From: Alphaproteobacteria bacterium
Lineage (GTDB): Bacteria > Pseudomonadota > Alphaproteobacteria > SHWA01
Assembly: GCA_009693995.1 (NCBI GenBank)
Contig: SHWA01000007.1
Coordinates: forward strand, 1-53,906
DNA length: 53,906 nt
Direction: 5' to 3'
The number at the start of each line of letters is the position of its first letter. Position 1 is the stretch's first letter. The translations under genes and the position numbers were made by a program. The notes below the pieces were generated by a model. It worked only from the letters and a program-made list of their open reading frames with translations, did no database searches and was not told the DNA's origin. Below are positions 43,753 to 51,931 of the stretch, piece by piece.

Positions 43753-45339
43753 ATGAGTGCGATCCTTCCCGAGGCCGGTCAGGCGACCGCCTGGTCCTTC
43801 GTCGAGGCGCGGCGCCTGCTGGAGCGGTTCGCCGCGGCGCCGCCGGCCAAGGGCCATGTGCTGTTCGAGACCGGCTATGGCCCTTCCGGCTTGCCGCACA
43901 TTGGCACCTTCGGCGAGGTCGCCCGCACCGCCATGGTGCGCCGGGCGTTCCAGGCACTCTCGCCGCTGCCGACGCGCCTCGTCGCCTTCTCCGACGATCT
44001 CGACGGGCTGCGCGGCGTGCCCGACAACCTGCCCGAGCAGGAGATGCTGCGCGGCCATCTCGGGCGCCCACTCACCGCGATCCCCGATCCCTTCGGCACC
44101 GCGGCGAGCTTCGGCCACAACATGAACGGGCGCCTCTGCGCGTTCCTGGATGCCTTCGGGTTCGAGTACCAGTTCCTGAGCGCGACCGAGTGCTACCGCG
44201 CCGGCCGGTTCGACCCGACGCTCTTGGCCGTGCTCGAGCACTTCGAGGCGATCATGGCGATCATGCTGCCCACCCTCGGCAAGGACCGGCAGGAGAGCTT
44301 CAGCCCGATCCTGCCGATCTCGCCTAGAAGCGGGCGGGTGCTGCAGGTGCCGATCGAGGAGCGGCGCACTTCCGCCGGCACGGTCGTCTTCCGCGACGAG
44401 GACGGTGCGCTGACCGAGGTGCCGGTCACCGGCGGCCACTGCAAGCTCGGCTGGAAGACCGACTGGGCCATGCGCTGGCGCGCGCTCGCGGTCGACTACG
44501 AGATGTACGGCAAGGACCTGATCGAATCGGCCAAGCTGTCGGGGCGCATCTGCCGGGTGCTCGGCGGACTGCCCCCCGAGGGCTTCTCCTACGAGCTGTT
44601 CCTGGACGAGCAGGGCCATAAGATCTCCAAGTCCAAGGGCAACGGCCTCACCATCGACGAGTGGCTGCGCTACGGCTCGCCGGAGAGCCTCGGCCTCTTC
44701 ATGTTCAACGCGCCGCGCAAGGCGAAGCGGCTCTACTTCGATGTGATCCCGCGCCAGGTCGACGACTACGCCGGCTGGCTGGAGAAATACCCGGCGCAAA
44801 CGGCGGGGATGCGCCTCGACAACCCGGTCTGGCACGTCCATGGCGGCGCGCCGCCGCCCGCGGCGCAACCGCTCGGCTACAATATTCTCCTGAACCTGGC
44901 GAGCGTCTGCAACACCGAGGACAAGGCGGTTCTCTGGGGCTTCATCTCGCGCTATGTCGACGCCACGCCGGAGAGTGCGCCCGCCCTCGACCGTCTGGTC
45001 GGCTATGCCATAAACTACTACCGGGACTTCGTGCAGCCGACCAAGGTCTACCGGCCGCCGACCGAGACCGAGCGGGCGGCCCTCGCCGACCTCGCCGATA
45101 CCCTCGATCGGCTACCGGCGGCGGCGGCTGCCGAGGCGATCCAATTCGAGGTCTACGAGGTCGGCAAGCGCCACGGGTTCACGGAACTGCGCGCCTGGTT
45201 CAAGGCGCTCTACGAGACGCTTCTCGGCCAGAGCGAGGGGCCGCGCATGGGCACCTTCATCGCGCTCTACGGCAAAGAGGCGACGGTCGCGCTCATCCGC
45301 CGCGTGCTTCGGGGCGAGCCGATCGGCCACGCGGCGTGA
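43753..45339 (+). CDS. lysK: class I lysyl-tRNA synthetase
   Basis: 528 aa. Instead of the usual class II LysRS, this is the class I (archaeal-type) enzyme found in many alphaproteobacteria and spirochaetes. The HIGH-equivalent is [14 protein letters not shown] and the KMSKS-equivalent [35 protein letters not shown] and [14 protein letters not shown] complete the core. It charges tRNA-Lys. The ATG at 43753 is within a much longer open frame that runs antisense through the helicase and is not real. It is convergent with the aminotransferase (11 bp). Confidence 0.93.
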   Translation: MSAILPEAGQATAWSFVEARRLLERFAAAPPAKGHVLFETGYGPSGLPHIGTFGEVARTAMVRRAFQALSPLPTRLVAFSDDLDGLRGVPDNLPEQEMLRGHLGRPLTAIPDPFGTAASFGHNMNGRLCAFLDAFGFEYQFLSATECYRAGRFDPTLLAVLEHFEAIMAIMLPTLGKDRQESFSPILPISPRSGRVLQVPIEERRTSAGTVVFRDEDGALTEVPVTGGHCKLGWKTDWAMRWRALAVDYEMYGKDLIESAKLSGRICRVLGGLPPEGFSYELFLDEQGHKISKSKGNGLTIDEWLRYGSPESLGLFMFNAPRKAKRLYFDVIPRQVDDYAGWLEKYPAQTAGMRLDNPVWHVHGGAPPPAAQPLGYNILLNLASVCNTEDKAVLWGFISRYVDATPESAPALDRLVGYAINYYRDFVQPTKVYRPPTETERAALADLADTLDRLPAAAAAEAIQFEVYEVGKRHGFTELRAWFKALYETLLGQSEGPRMGTFIALYGKEATVALIRRVLRGEPIGHAA

Positions 45340-45350
45340 GGGCGGCCGCC

Positions 45351-46196
45351 TCAGACCCGCGGGCCGGAGCGGGCGAACTCGAAATAGAGTGCGCGCGCCT
45401 TGGCCGCGATCGGCCCCGGTTGCAGGTGGCGGTCTTCGATCCGGCCGCACGGAGCGACCTTGTGGTAATTGCCGGTGGAGAAGATCTCGTCGGCGTCCAG
45501 CACCTCGCCGTAGGCGAGCGGGCGCTCGATCACCTCCAGACCGGCGGCGCGCAGCAGCGCGATCACCCGCTGGCGGGTGATGCCGTCGAGGAACGTGCCG
45601 TTGGGGAGGGGCGTGTGCACCTGCCCGTCCTTGGCGATGAACAGGTTGGCGGCGGCGAACTCGGCCACGTGGCCGTCGGGGTCGAGCACCACGGCGTTCT
45701 GGAATCCGCGCCGCCCTGCCTCGGCCAGCGCGAGCATCGTGTTGGGGTAGAGGCAGGCGGCCTTGGCCAGCGTCGGCGCCGTGTCGGGGGCGGGCCGGCG
45801 CCGGCTGGAGAGGGTCGCCGAGAAGGGGGTCGGCTCCGGCAGCGCCATCGCCTCCACCGTGAGCACGAGGCGGGCCGATTCCGGGTCCGGCAACAGGAAG
45901 CCGCGCTCCGGGAAGATGGTCGGGCGGATATAGAGGGCACTGCCCGGCGGGAACCTGCGGATGCCGTCGTGGGCCAGTGCCACGATCTCTTCGGCGCTCC
46001 AGCGGGGCTCCAGTCCCATCACGGTCGCCGAGCGCAGCACCCGCGCCATGTGCCGCTCCAGATCGGGGGCGACGCCGTCGAAGGCGCGGGCGCCGTCGAA
46101 CACCTGGGTCGCGAACCAGAAAGCGTGGTCGAGCGGGCCGATGAGCGGCGGGTTGCCCTCGACCCAGCGGCCGTCGCTATGGGTGTGCGCGGTCAT
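45351..46196 (-). CDS. branched-chain amino acid aminotransferase-like (class IV)
   Basis: 281 aa PLP fold-IV aminotransferase. WFATQVFDGARAFDGVAPDL matches the N-terminal binding region, the PLP lysine is in TLAKAACLYPNTMLALAEAG, and EFAAANLFIAKDGQVHTP, GITRQRVIALLRAAGLEV are typical. It is probably an IlvE that interconverts Leu/Ile/Val and their 2-oxo acids. A D-amino-acid aminotransferase or 4-amino-4-deoxychorismate lyase role cannot be excluded. Start ATG 46196. Confidence 0.82.
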   Translation of the reverse strand: MTAHTHSDGRWVEGNPPLIGPLDHAFWFATQVFDGARAFDGVAPDLERHMARVLRSATVMGLEPRWSAEEIVALAHDGIRRFPPGSALYIRPTIFPERGFLLPDPESARLVLTVEAMALPEPTPFSATLSSRRRPAPDTAPTLAKAACLYPNTMLALAEAGRRGFQNAVVLDPDGHVAEFAAANLFIAKDGQVHTPLPNGTFLDGITRQRVIALLRAAGLEVIERPLAYGEVLDADEIFSTGNYHKVAPCGRIEDRHLQPGPIAAKARALYFEFARSGPRV

Positions 46197-46229
46197 GGGG
46201 GGCTCCGGCGGGCCAGAGCCGGCGCGGTC

Positions 46230-46361
46230 CTAAGTGAGAAAGGTGGCCATCAGGGCCAGGGTGATGGCGATCAGGACGACGACGATCGCGAGGAAGCGCG
46301 CGAAGCCCTGCCAGCCCCGCATGTGCACGGAATGGTCCATTACCGTCGGCTTGCTCGCCAT
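46230..46361 (-). CDS. aa3-type cytochrome c oxidase subunit IV
   Basis: 43 aa with a single membrane helix (about residues 21-42) and a short N-terminal tail with DHSVHMRGWQGFARFL. This matches the tiny bacterial aa3 oxidase subunit IV, found only in alphaproteobacteria and often encoded away from the main cox genes. GGAGGGA lies 6 bp before the ATG at 46361. It stabilises the oxidase but is not catalytic. A one-helix protein is easy to mistake, hence moderate confidence. Confidence 0.68.
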   Translation of the reverse strand: MASKPTVMDHSVHMRGWQGFARFLAIVVVLIAITLALMATFLT

Positions 46362-46453
46362 CGCTCCCTCCATCGTTCTTGCTGGCGCCCGGCGGTAGAG
46401 ATAGCCGAGGGCGGGCGCGCCGGCAAGATGGTCGGCGGCGGCGCCTCGCGGCC

Positions 46454-47506
46454 GTGAGCCTCGCCCGCCTCGCCTTCCCGCTGCTGCGCCGGCTGCCGCC
46501 CGAGGCGGCGCACGGGCTCGCCCTCCGTGCCCTGGAACTGGGGCTGGTCGGTGCGGACGCCCTGCCCGACGACCCGGTCCTCGCCACCACCTGCTTCGGC
46601 CTGCCATTCGCCAACCCGATCGGCCTGGCTGCCGGGTTCGACAAGGACGCCCGGGTCGTCGATGCCGTACTCGGCCTCGGCTTCAGCTTGGTCGAAGTCG
46701 GCACCATCACGCCCCGGCCACAGCCCGGCAATGCGCGGCCGCGGCTCTTCCGCCTGGAGGCGGATGCGGCGGTGATCAACCGGCTCGGCTTCAATTCGGG
46801 CGGGCTCAGAGCGGCGCTGCCGCGCCTCGGGCGGCCGCGGCGGCGGCGGGGCGTGGTCGGGGTCAACATCGGCGCCAATCGCGACAGCCAGGATCGCATC
46901 CAGGACTATGTGGACGCCCTGGCGGCCGTGCACCCTTACGCCGACTACGTGACGGTGAACGTGTCCTCGCCCAACACACCGGGCCTGCGCGCGCTCCAGG
47001 CCAGGGCCGAACTGGATGCGCTGCTGCAGGCGCTTCTGGCACGGCGGGCGGCGCTCGGCCCGAAGCCGATCCTGGTCAAGGTCGCGCCCGATCTGGACCC
47101 GGCCGAGATCGAGGCGATCGCCGAAGTGGCAGTGGCGCGAGGCATCGACGGGCTGATCGTCGCCAACACCACCGTCGGCCATCGCGACGGGCTCAGGAGC
47201 GCGCAGCGGGGCGAGGCGGGGGGGCTGAGCGGCCGGCCGCTCTTCTTGCCCTCGACCTTGGTGCTGGCTGCCTTCCACCGCCTGCTCGGGGGCCGCGTGC
47301 CCCTGATCGGGGTCGGCGGCGTGGCCAGCGGCGCCGATGCCTATGCCAAGATTCGGGCCGGTGCCTGCCTGGTGCAGCTCTACACCGCGCTGGTCTATGC
47401 CGGGCCCTGGGTGGTTGGACGGATCAAGGCCGACCTGGCGGCCCTGCTGCGCCGCGACGGGTTCGCCGCGGTTGGCGCCGCGGTTGGCGCCACAACCCTT
47501 TCTTAA
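46454..47506 (+). CDS. pyrD: quinone-dependent dihydroorotate dehydrogenase (class 2)
   Basis: 350 aa, membrane-associated FMN enzyme of pyrimidine synthesis that passes electrons to ubiquinone. FANPIGLAAGFDKDARVVDA, VGTITPRPQPGNARPRLFRL, INRLGFNSGG, VNVSSPNTPGLRALQ (catalytic Ser of class 2) and LIGVGGVASGADAYAKIRAG are visible. The amphipathic N-terminus SLARLAFPLLRRLPPEAAHG inserts into the membrane. The start is GTG 46454. It extends past the usual C-terminus with a short AAVGAAVGATTLS tail. Confidence 0.94.
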   Translation: MSLARLAFPLLRRLPPEAAHGLALRALELGLVGADALPDDPVLATTCFGLPFANPIGLAAGFDKDARVVDAVLGLGFSLVEVGTITPRPQPGNARPRLFRLEADAAVINRLGFNSGGLRAALPRLGRPRRRRGVVGVNIGANRDSQDRIQDYVDALAAVHPYADYVTVNVSSPNTPGLRALQARAELDALLQALLARRAALGPKPILVKVAPDLDPAEIEAIAEVAVARGIDGLIVANTTVGHRDGLRSAQRGEAGGLSGRPLFLPSTLVLAAFHRLLGGRVPLIGVGGVASGADAYAKIRAGACLVQLYTALVYAGPWVVGRIKADLAALLRRDGFAAVGAAVGATTLS

Positions 47507-47564
47507 CCCTGTGCGCGCAGTCTGCGGGGTGGCCGCCTAGAACCCGGAGCGCCCAGCCGGACCC

Positions 47565-48761
47565 ATGTCCATTCTGCCCCATTTTGCCGCCAGCCTGCTC
47601 TACGCCGGAGCTTCGCTCGTGGTTGCGCTGGTAGGCTTGCGCTATCTGCCGGGTGCCGACCCGGTGCCCGCCGGCATGCTGGCCGGGATGGTGCTGCTCG
47701 CCGGCATGCTGCTGCACCACACGGTCTACCGGGGCAGCCGCGACCGCGTGCTTAGTGGCGAGCTGCGTGACATGAAGCTGGCCCAGACCCTGGTCATCGA
47801 CGAACTCGGCTCCGCCAAGCGCGAGGTGATGCGCCTGCGCCGCGAGCTTGACGGCGCCGAGCAGCGCGCCTCGGGGCGCGTGCGGCGTGTGGTGGTGGAC
47901 GAGATGCACCTGCTTCAGGGGCTGGTGCAGAAACTCGCCGAGCAGATGGGGGTGACCGGTTCACGGGGCCAGCCGCCGCCGGCTGCGCCGGCCGACGGGG
48001 GCGCGCCCGCCCCGGCCGCGCCGGGCGACCTCCAGTTCATCGCCGAGGCGATCGGTGCCAATCGGGTCGATCTCTATTTGCAGCCGGTCGTCACCCTGCC
48101 GCAGCGCAAGGTGGTCGCCTACGAGGCCTTCTCGCGCCTGCGTGACGCGGAGGGGCGCATCCTGGCCCCGGCGGAATGGATGCCGCTCGCGGTCGCGGCG
48201 GGGCTCTGCGCCACCATCGACAACACGCTGCTGTTCCGCTGCGTTCAGCTCATGCGCAAGGTGGAGCGGCAGAAGGTGCGCCACGATTTCTTCTGCAACA
48301 TCTCGCCTCACTCGCTGCGTGACCAGGGGTTCTTCGCCGACTTCGTCGACTTCATGAAACAGAACCCGACGCTGGTCCGCAAAATCGTGTTCGAGTTTGC
48401 GCAAGGAGACTTCGCCGCCCAGGACCTGGTGGTGCGCGGCCACGTCGCGCGGCTGGCCGAGATGGGGTTCACCTTCGCCATCGACCAGGTGAGCGACCTC
48501 GCCTTCGACGCCGAGGACTACGCCGCCCGCCACGTGCAATACCTCAAGGTCGATGCCGAGGCGCTGCTTTCCCTCGGCCGCAGTCCCAACGCGGCCGAGA
48601 CCATCGGCACCTTCCACAACCGACTGGAGCAGGCTGGCATCCAACTGGTGTTGGCGAAGGTCGAGCACGAGCGCCAGGTGGTCGAACTGCTCGACTTCGA
48701 CGTGACCCTCGGCCAGGGATTTCTTTTCGGCCAGCCGAAGCGCGCCCGCCCGGTCGCCTGA
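47565..48761 (+). CDS. membrane-anchored degenerate EAL protein, TipF-like (copy 1)
   Basis: 398 aa. Two N-terminal membrane helices (about residues 8-27 and 34-52), a coiled-coil (about 60-105), an alanine/proline linker and a C-terminal EAL-fold domain (about 160-395). This is the layout of Caulobacter TipF, a c-di-GMP receptor for flagellar placement. The domain is degenerate: EAL reads EAF (YEAFSR), DDFG reads DQVS, and the AEGVE element reads AKVEHE, while Asn (FCNIS), Glu (IVFEF), Lys-Asp (LKVDAE) and Gln (QGFLF) remain. It probably binds rather than cleaves c-di-GMP. The gene follows pyrD by 58 bp. Confidence 0.8.
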   Translation: MSILPHFAASLLYAGASLVVALVGLRYLPGADPVPAGMLAGMVLLAGMLLHHTVYRGSRDRVLSGELRDMKLAQTLVIDELGSAKREVMRLRRELDGAEQRASGRVRRVVVDEMHLLQGLVQKLAEQMGVTGSRGQPPPAAPADGGAPAPAAPGDLQFIAEAIGANRVDLYLQPVVTLPQRKVVAYEAFSRLRDAEGRILAPAEWMPLAVAAGLCATIDNTLLFRCVQLMRKVERQKVRHDFFCNISPHSLRDQGFFADFVDFMKQNPTLVRKIVFEFAQGDFAAQDLVVRGHVARLAEMGFTFAIDQVSDLAFDAEDYAARHVQYLKVDAEALLSLGRSPNAAETIGTFHNRLEQAGIQLVLAKVEHERQVVELLDFDVTLGQGFLFGQPKRARPVA

Positions 48762-48882
48762 TCCCACGGCCCGAACGCCGGCGCCACCGTCGTTCAACCG
48801 GTTGTTAACGACAACTGATGAGAATCGACGACACGGTCGGTTGCTGGACTTGCACGCAACCCTGCACGGACGATCCAGAGCT

Positions 48883-50130
48883 ATGAGCTTGCTGTCCCAC
48901 GTCAGTGTGTCGATCGCCTACCTCGCGTCGGCGCTCGCCGCCACCCTGGCCACGGGGTACGCCGTGCCGAACCTCGAGCCGACCACGCTCGTGATCGTTG
49001 CCGGGCTGATGGTGGTGCTCGGCATCAACGTGCACCAGGCCGTGATCTGCTGGGATCGCGACAATGGCATGGCCCAGGAATTCAACCAGATGAAGCAGGC
49101 CCAGACGCTGCTGATCAAGGAGATGTCGCTCTCCAGGCGCGAAATGCAGCGGTTGCGCGAATCCGTGGCCGATGGTGGCCAGGGCGCCGTGGACGAACAG
49201 AAGCTGATGCAGACCCTGCTTGTCCGGTTGACCGATCAGTCGGGCGGCGGGTCGCTCCGGTTGCCGGGGCCGGGCGAGGCGGCGGAGATCGCGGTCACCC
49301 GCAAGGGCGAGCGTATTCGGCTGGAGGACCCGCCCGCGCGGCAGGGTACCGCTGCCGCACCGCACGATCCCTGGGTGGAACCGGGACGCATGGTCAATCT
49401 GCGCTTGGTTGCCGATGCGCTGCGCACCAATCGCGTCGACCTCTACTTGCAACCGGTGCTCAAATTGGCGGACCGCAAGCCGGTGGGTTTCGAGTGCTAC
49501 ACGCGCATCCGCGACGGCGATGGGCGCGTGCTGCCGCCCAGCGAGTGGATTCCTTTGGCGAACGCGGCGGGGATGTCGGCGGCGGTGGACAACACCATCC
49601 TGCTCCGCTGCATGCAGCTCATGCGCAAGGTCGAGAAGAAGAGCGTTCACATGACATTCTTCTGCAACGTGTCGGCGCATTCGCTGCGCGACGAGGACTT
49701 CTTCGCCGAGTTCACCAAGCTCATGGAGCGGAACCGACCACCCGTGGGTCAACTGGTGTTCGAGATGGCTCAGATGGACTTCACCAGCCCGGACCCGGTG
49801 GTGCGGGCGCATATGGACCAATTGGCGGAGCTCGGATTTGGCTTCGCCGTGGACCAGGTCATCAACCTCGACCTCAATATCGAGGAGTTCGCTGAGCGAG
49901 GGGTACGCTACGTCAAGGTCGAGGCTGAACAGCTCCTGATGAACGAAGGCCTCAAGGGCAAGTCCGGCATCGTCGCCACCTTGCGGCGGCGGCTGGAACA
50001 GGCCTCGATCCAGCTGGTCGCGGAGAAAATCGAGCAAGAGGGACAGCTGACCACGCTGATCGCGATGGGCCTGGTCCTTGGCCAGGGCTACGCGTTCGGC
50101 CAGCCCAAGCTGTCGCGCGCCGCCGCCTGA
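48883..50130 (+). CDS. membrane-anchored degenerate EAL protein, TipF-like (copy 2)
   Basis: 415 aa paralogue of the preceding gene, with the same layout: two membrane helices (about residues 8-50), coiled-coil (60-105), linker, and EAL fold (about 175-412). Its motif losses differ: EAL reads ECY (FECYTR), DDFG reads DQVI, the Lys-Asp is Lys-Glu (VKVEAE), but AEGVE is better kept (AEKIE) and QGYAF is intact. The start ATG 48883 is chosen because it aligns with copy 1 (MSLLSHVSVSIAYL against MSILPHFAASLLYA). The 121-bp gap holds a GTTGT-TAACG-ACAAC inverted repeat near 48802-48816. Confidence 0.8.
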   Translation: MSLLSHVSVSIAYLASALAATLATGYAVPNLEPTTLVIVAGLMVVLGINVHQAVICWDRDNGMAQEFNQMKQAQTLLIKEMSLSRREMQRLRESVADGGQGAVDEQKLMQTLLVRLTDQSGGGSLRLPGPGEAAEIAVTRKGERIRLEDPPARQGTAAAPHDPWVEPGRMVNLRLVADALRTNRVDLYLQPVLKLADRKPVGFECYTRIRDGDGRVLPPSEWIPLANAAGMSAAVDNTILLRCMQLMRKVEKKSVHMTFFCNVSAHSLRDEDFFAEFTKLMERNRPPVGQLVFEMAQMDFTSPDPVVRAHMDQLAELGFGFAVDQVINLDLNIEEFAERGVRYVKVEAEQLLMNEGLKGKSGIVATLRRRLEQASIQLVAEKIEQEGQLTTLIAMGLVLGQGYAFGQPKLSRAAA

Positions 50131-50229
50131 CGCGCGCCCCGTGGATTCTCCGGTCTGAGACTTCCACCTTGAGCGGCGCGCGTTGAACCACCAAGATCGG
50201 CGTAGGCAAACGCTGGGGAGGTTCGCGCC

Positions 50230-50982
50230 ATGGTCACAGCCGATCGGGTAGCACTGGTCACGGGTGCCGGCAGCGGCATCGGCCGCGCCGCCGTGCTTGC
50301 TTTGGCCGGCGCCGGCTTCGCCGTGGTCCTGGCGGGGCGGCGGCGGGAACCGCTGGCGGAGACCGCGCGCCTGGCCGCGCCGGCGCGGACCCTCGCCGTT
50401 CCGACCGACGTCGCCGATCCTGCCCAGGTCGAGGCGCTGTTCGCGGCCACCCTGGCGACCTTCGGGCGCCTGGACGTACTGTTCAACAACGCCGGTCTGG
50501 GCGCGCCTCCGGTCCTCCTCGAAGATCTGACCCCGGCGCAGTGGCGGGCGGTGGTCGAGGTCAACCTGACCGGCGCCTTCCTCTGCACCCAGGCGGCCTT
50601 CCGGCTGATGAAGCAGCAGGCGCCCAGGGGCGGGCGCATCATCAACAATGGCTCGATCTCGGCCTACGCACCGCGCCCCAACTCCGCTCCCTACACCGCC
50701 ACCAAGCACGCCATCACCGGGCTGACGCGGGCGACCAACCTGGATGGGCGCAAGTACGACATCGCCTGCGGCCAGCTCGACATCGGCAATGCCCGCACCG
50801 AGTTCACCGACCGCATGGAGAAGGGAGTGCCGCAGCCCCACGGCGCCACCATGGTCGAGCCGCGCATGGACGTGGACCATGTCGGCCGGGCGGTGGTCTA
50901 CATGGCGACCCTGCCGCTCGATGCCAACGTCCTCTTCATGACCGTGATGGCATCGAAGATGCCGTTCGTCGGCCGCGGCTGA
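50230..50982 (+). CDS. short-chain dehydrogenase/reductase
   Basis: 250 aa classical SDR. Cofactor loop [17 protein letters not shown], and the Asn-Ser-Tyr-Lys set: [25 protein letters not shown]. Substrate unknown. The C-terminal [15 protein letters not shown] is characteristic of a subgroup of putative alcohol dehydrogenases. GGGGAGG lies 8 bp before the ATG. It is convergent with the GST gene. The 104-bp gap has an 8-bp inverted repeat (51029-51036 with 51065-51072) that could terminate weakly. Confidence 0.88.
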   Translation: MVTADRVALVTGAGSGIGRAAVLALAGAGFAVVLAGRRREPLAETARLAAPARTLAVPTDVADPAQVEALFAATLATFGRLDVLFNNAGLGAPPVLLEDLTPAQWRAVVEVNLTGAFLCTQAAFRLMKQQAPRGGRIINNGSISAYAPRPNSAPYTATKHAITGLTRATNLDGRKYDIACGQLDIGNARTEFTDRMEKGVPQPHGATMVEPRMDVDHVGRAVVYMATLPLDANVLFMTVMASKMPFVGRG

Positions 50983-51086
50983 GTGGGCGCACGTTCCGGC
51001 GCCAGTCGTACTCGAGCCGGCCGGTGATGCGGCGCCGCTCCAGCGTGGCCAGGGCTCCTTTGCTGGCGCCGCCGCCTGCATCCCGT

Positions 51087-51719
51087 TCAGACGACCCCGG
51101 CACGAATGGTCTGCGGCGCGGGCTTCGTCGCCCGGAAGGACGGGCGCGCGTCCAAACGGTCGCCATAGGCGGCGAGGTCGGGGTACTGCGCGCGCCAATC
51201 GAACTCGGCGAAGCGCAACGACAGGAACCCGAGCAGGGAGCCGATCGCCAGGTCGGCGAGCCCGAAGCGGTCGCCGACGGCGAACTCCCGCTCACCGACG
51301 CTACGCGCGATCTCGCGCACCCCTCCATGCACCTTGCGCAGCTGCCGCTCCTGCCAGGGCTGGCTGTGCTGCGCGGCCGGGCGCAGGCGCTCGAAGATGA
51401 TCAGCACCAGGGCATCGCACACGCCGTCGGCCAGCACCTGCAGGCGCTTGGCGTCGAGCGCCGCGTCCGCATCGGCGGGGAGAAGCGCAGGCGTCGGGTA
51501 CTTGGTCTCGAGCCACTCCAGGATGTGGCTGGATTCGTAGACGCTGCCACCGTCGTCGAGCAGGAGGACGGGCAGCTTCTCCAGCGGATTGTAGTGGGGC
51601 GTCGCGGTGCCCGGGTTCCACGGCACCTCGGTGATCAGCTCGAAGGGGATGCCCTTCTCGGCCAGGGCGATCCGCACCTTGCGGGCATAGGGGCTGGGCG
51701 TGGCGCTGATCAGTTGCAT
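51087..51719 (-). CDS. glutathione S-transferase family protein
   Basis: 210 aa. The thioredoxin-like N-terminal domain has MQLISATPSPYARKVRIALA, with the Ser of SPYARK in the catalytic position, the cis-Pro in LEKLPVLLLDDG, and ESSHILEWLETKYP for glutathione binding. The helical C-terminal domain follows (FGLADLAIGSLLGFLSLRF). Substrate unknown. It is divergent from the monooxygenase gene across a 212-bp region that carries a promoter for the latter. Confidence 0.88.
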   Translation of the reverse strand: MQLISATPSPYARKVRIALAEKGIPFELITEVPWNPGTATPHYNPLEKLPVLLLDDGGSVYESSHILEWLETKYPTPALLPADADAALDAKRLQVLADGVCDALVLIIFERLRPAAQHSQPWQERQLRKVHGGVREIARSVGEREFAVGDRFGLADLAIGSLLGFLSLRFAEFDWRAQYPDLAAYGDRLDARPSFRATKPAPQTIRAGVV

Positions 51720-51842
51720 GACTCGGGCTCCGGTGGCGATTCGCGCCCTTACTCGCCATGGCCTCGGATCATGAGGGAAAGGCTGGGATGCCCCTTAACG
51801 ACGGCCATGGATACAGCGTGAACGCGTGGATGCAGTCTCAGG

Positions 51843-51871
51843 TTACTTCGCGATAACTCAAAGGATATTAT
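51843..51871 (+). promoter_or_regulatory. candidate promoter of the flavin monooxygenase gene
   Basis: TTACTT (51843-51848), a 17-bp spacer and TATTAT (51866-51871; 5/6 of the -10 consensus) lie in an AT-rich patch. The -35 is weak, as expected for an activator-dependent promoter. An imperfect GTTA...TAAC dyad (51842-51857) overlaps the -35. Confidence 0.4.
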
Positions 51872-51931
51872 GTTCTGAATTGACGCGTGGCGGTGGCGAC
51901 CAATTGCGAACTCTGCGCTGGGAGAGACGGC

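Noticed and set aside
48822-50148. GANTC sites and TTAAC half-sites near the TipF-like genes as CcrM/CtrA control elements
   Set aside because: GANTC is expected roughly every few hundred bases here, and no complete TTAA-N7-TTAA CtrA box is present, so there is no real support.
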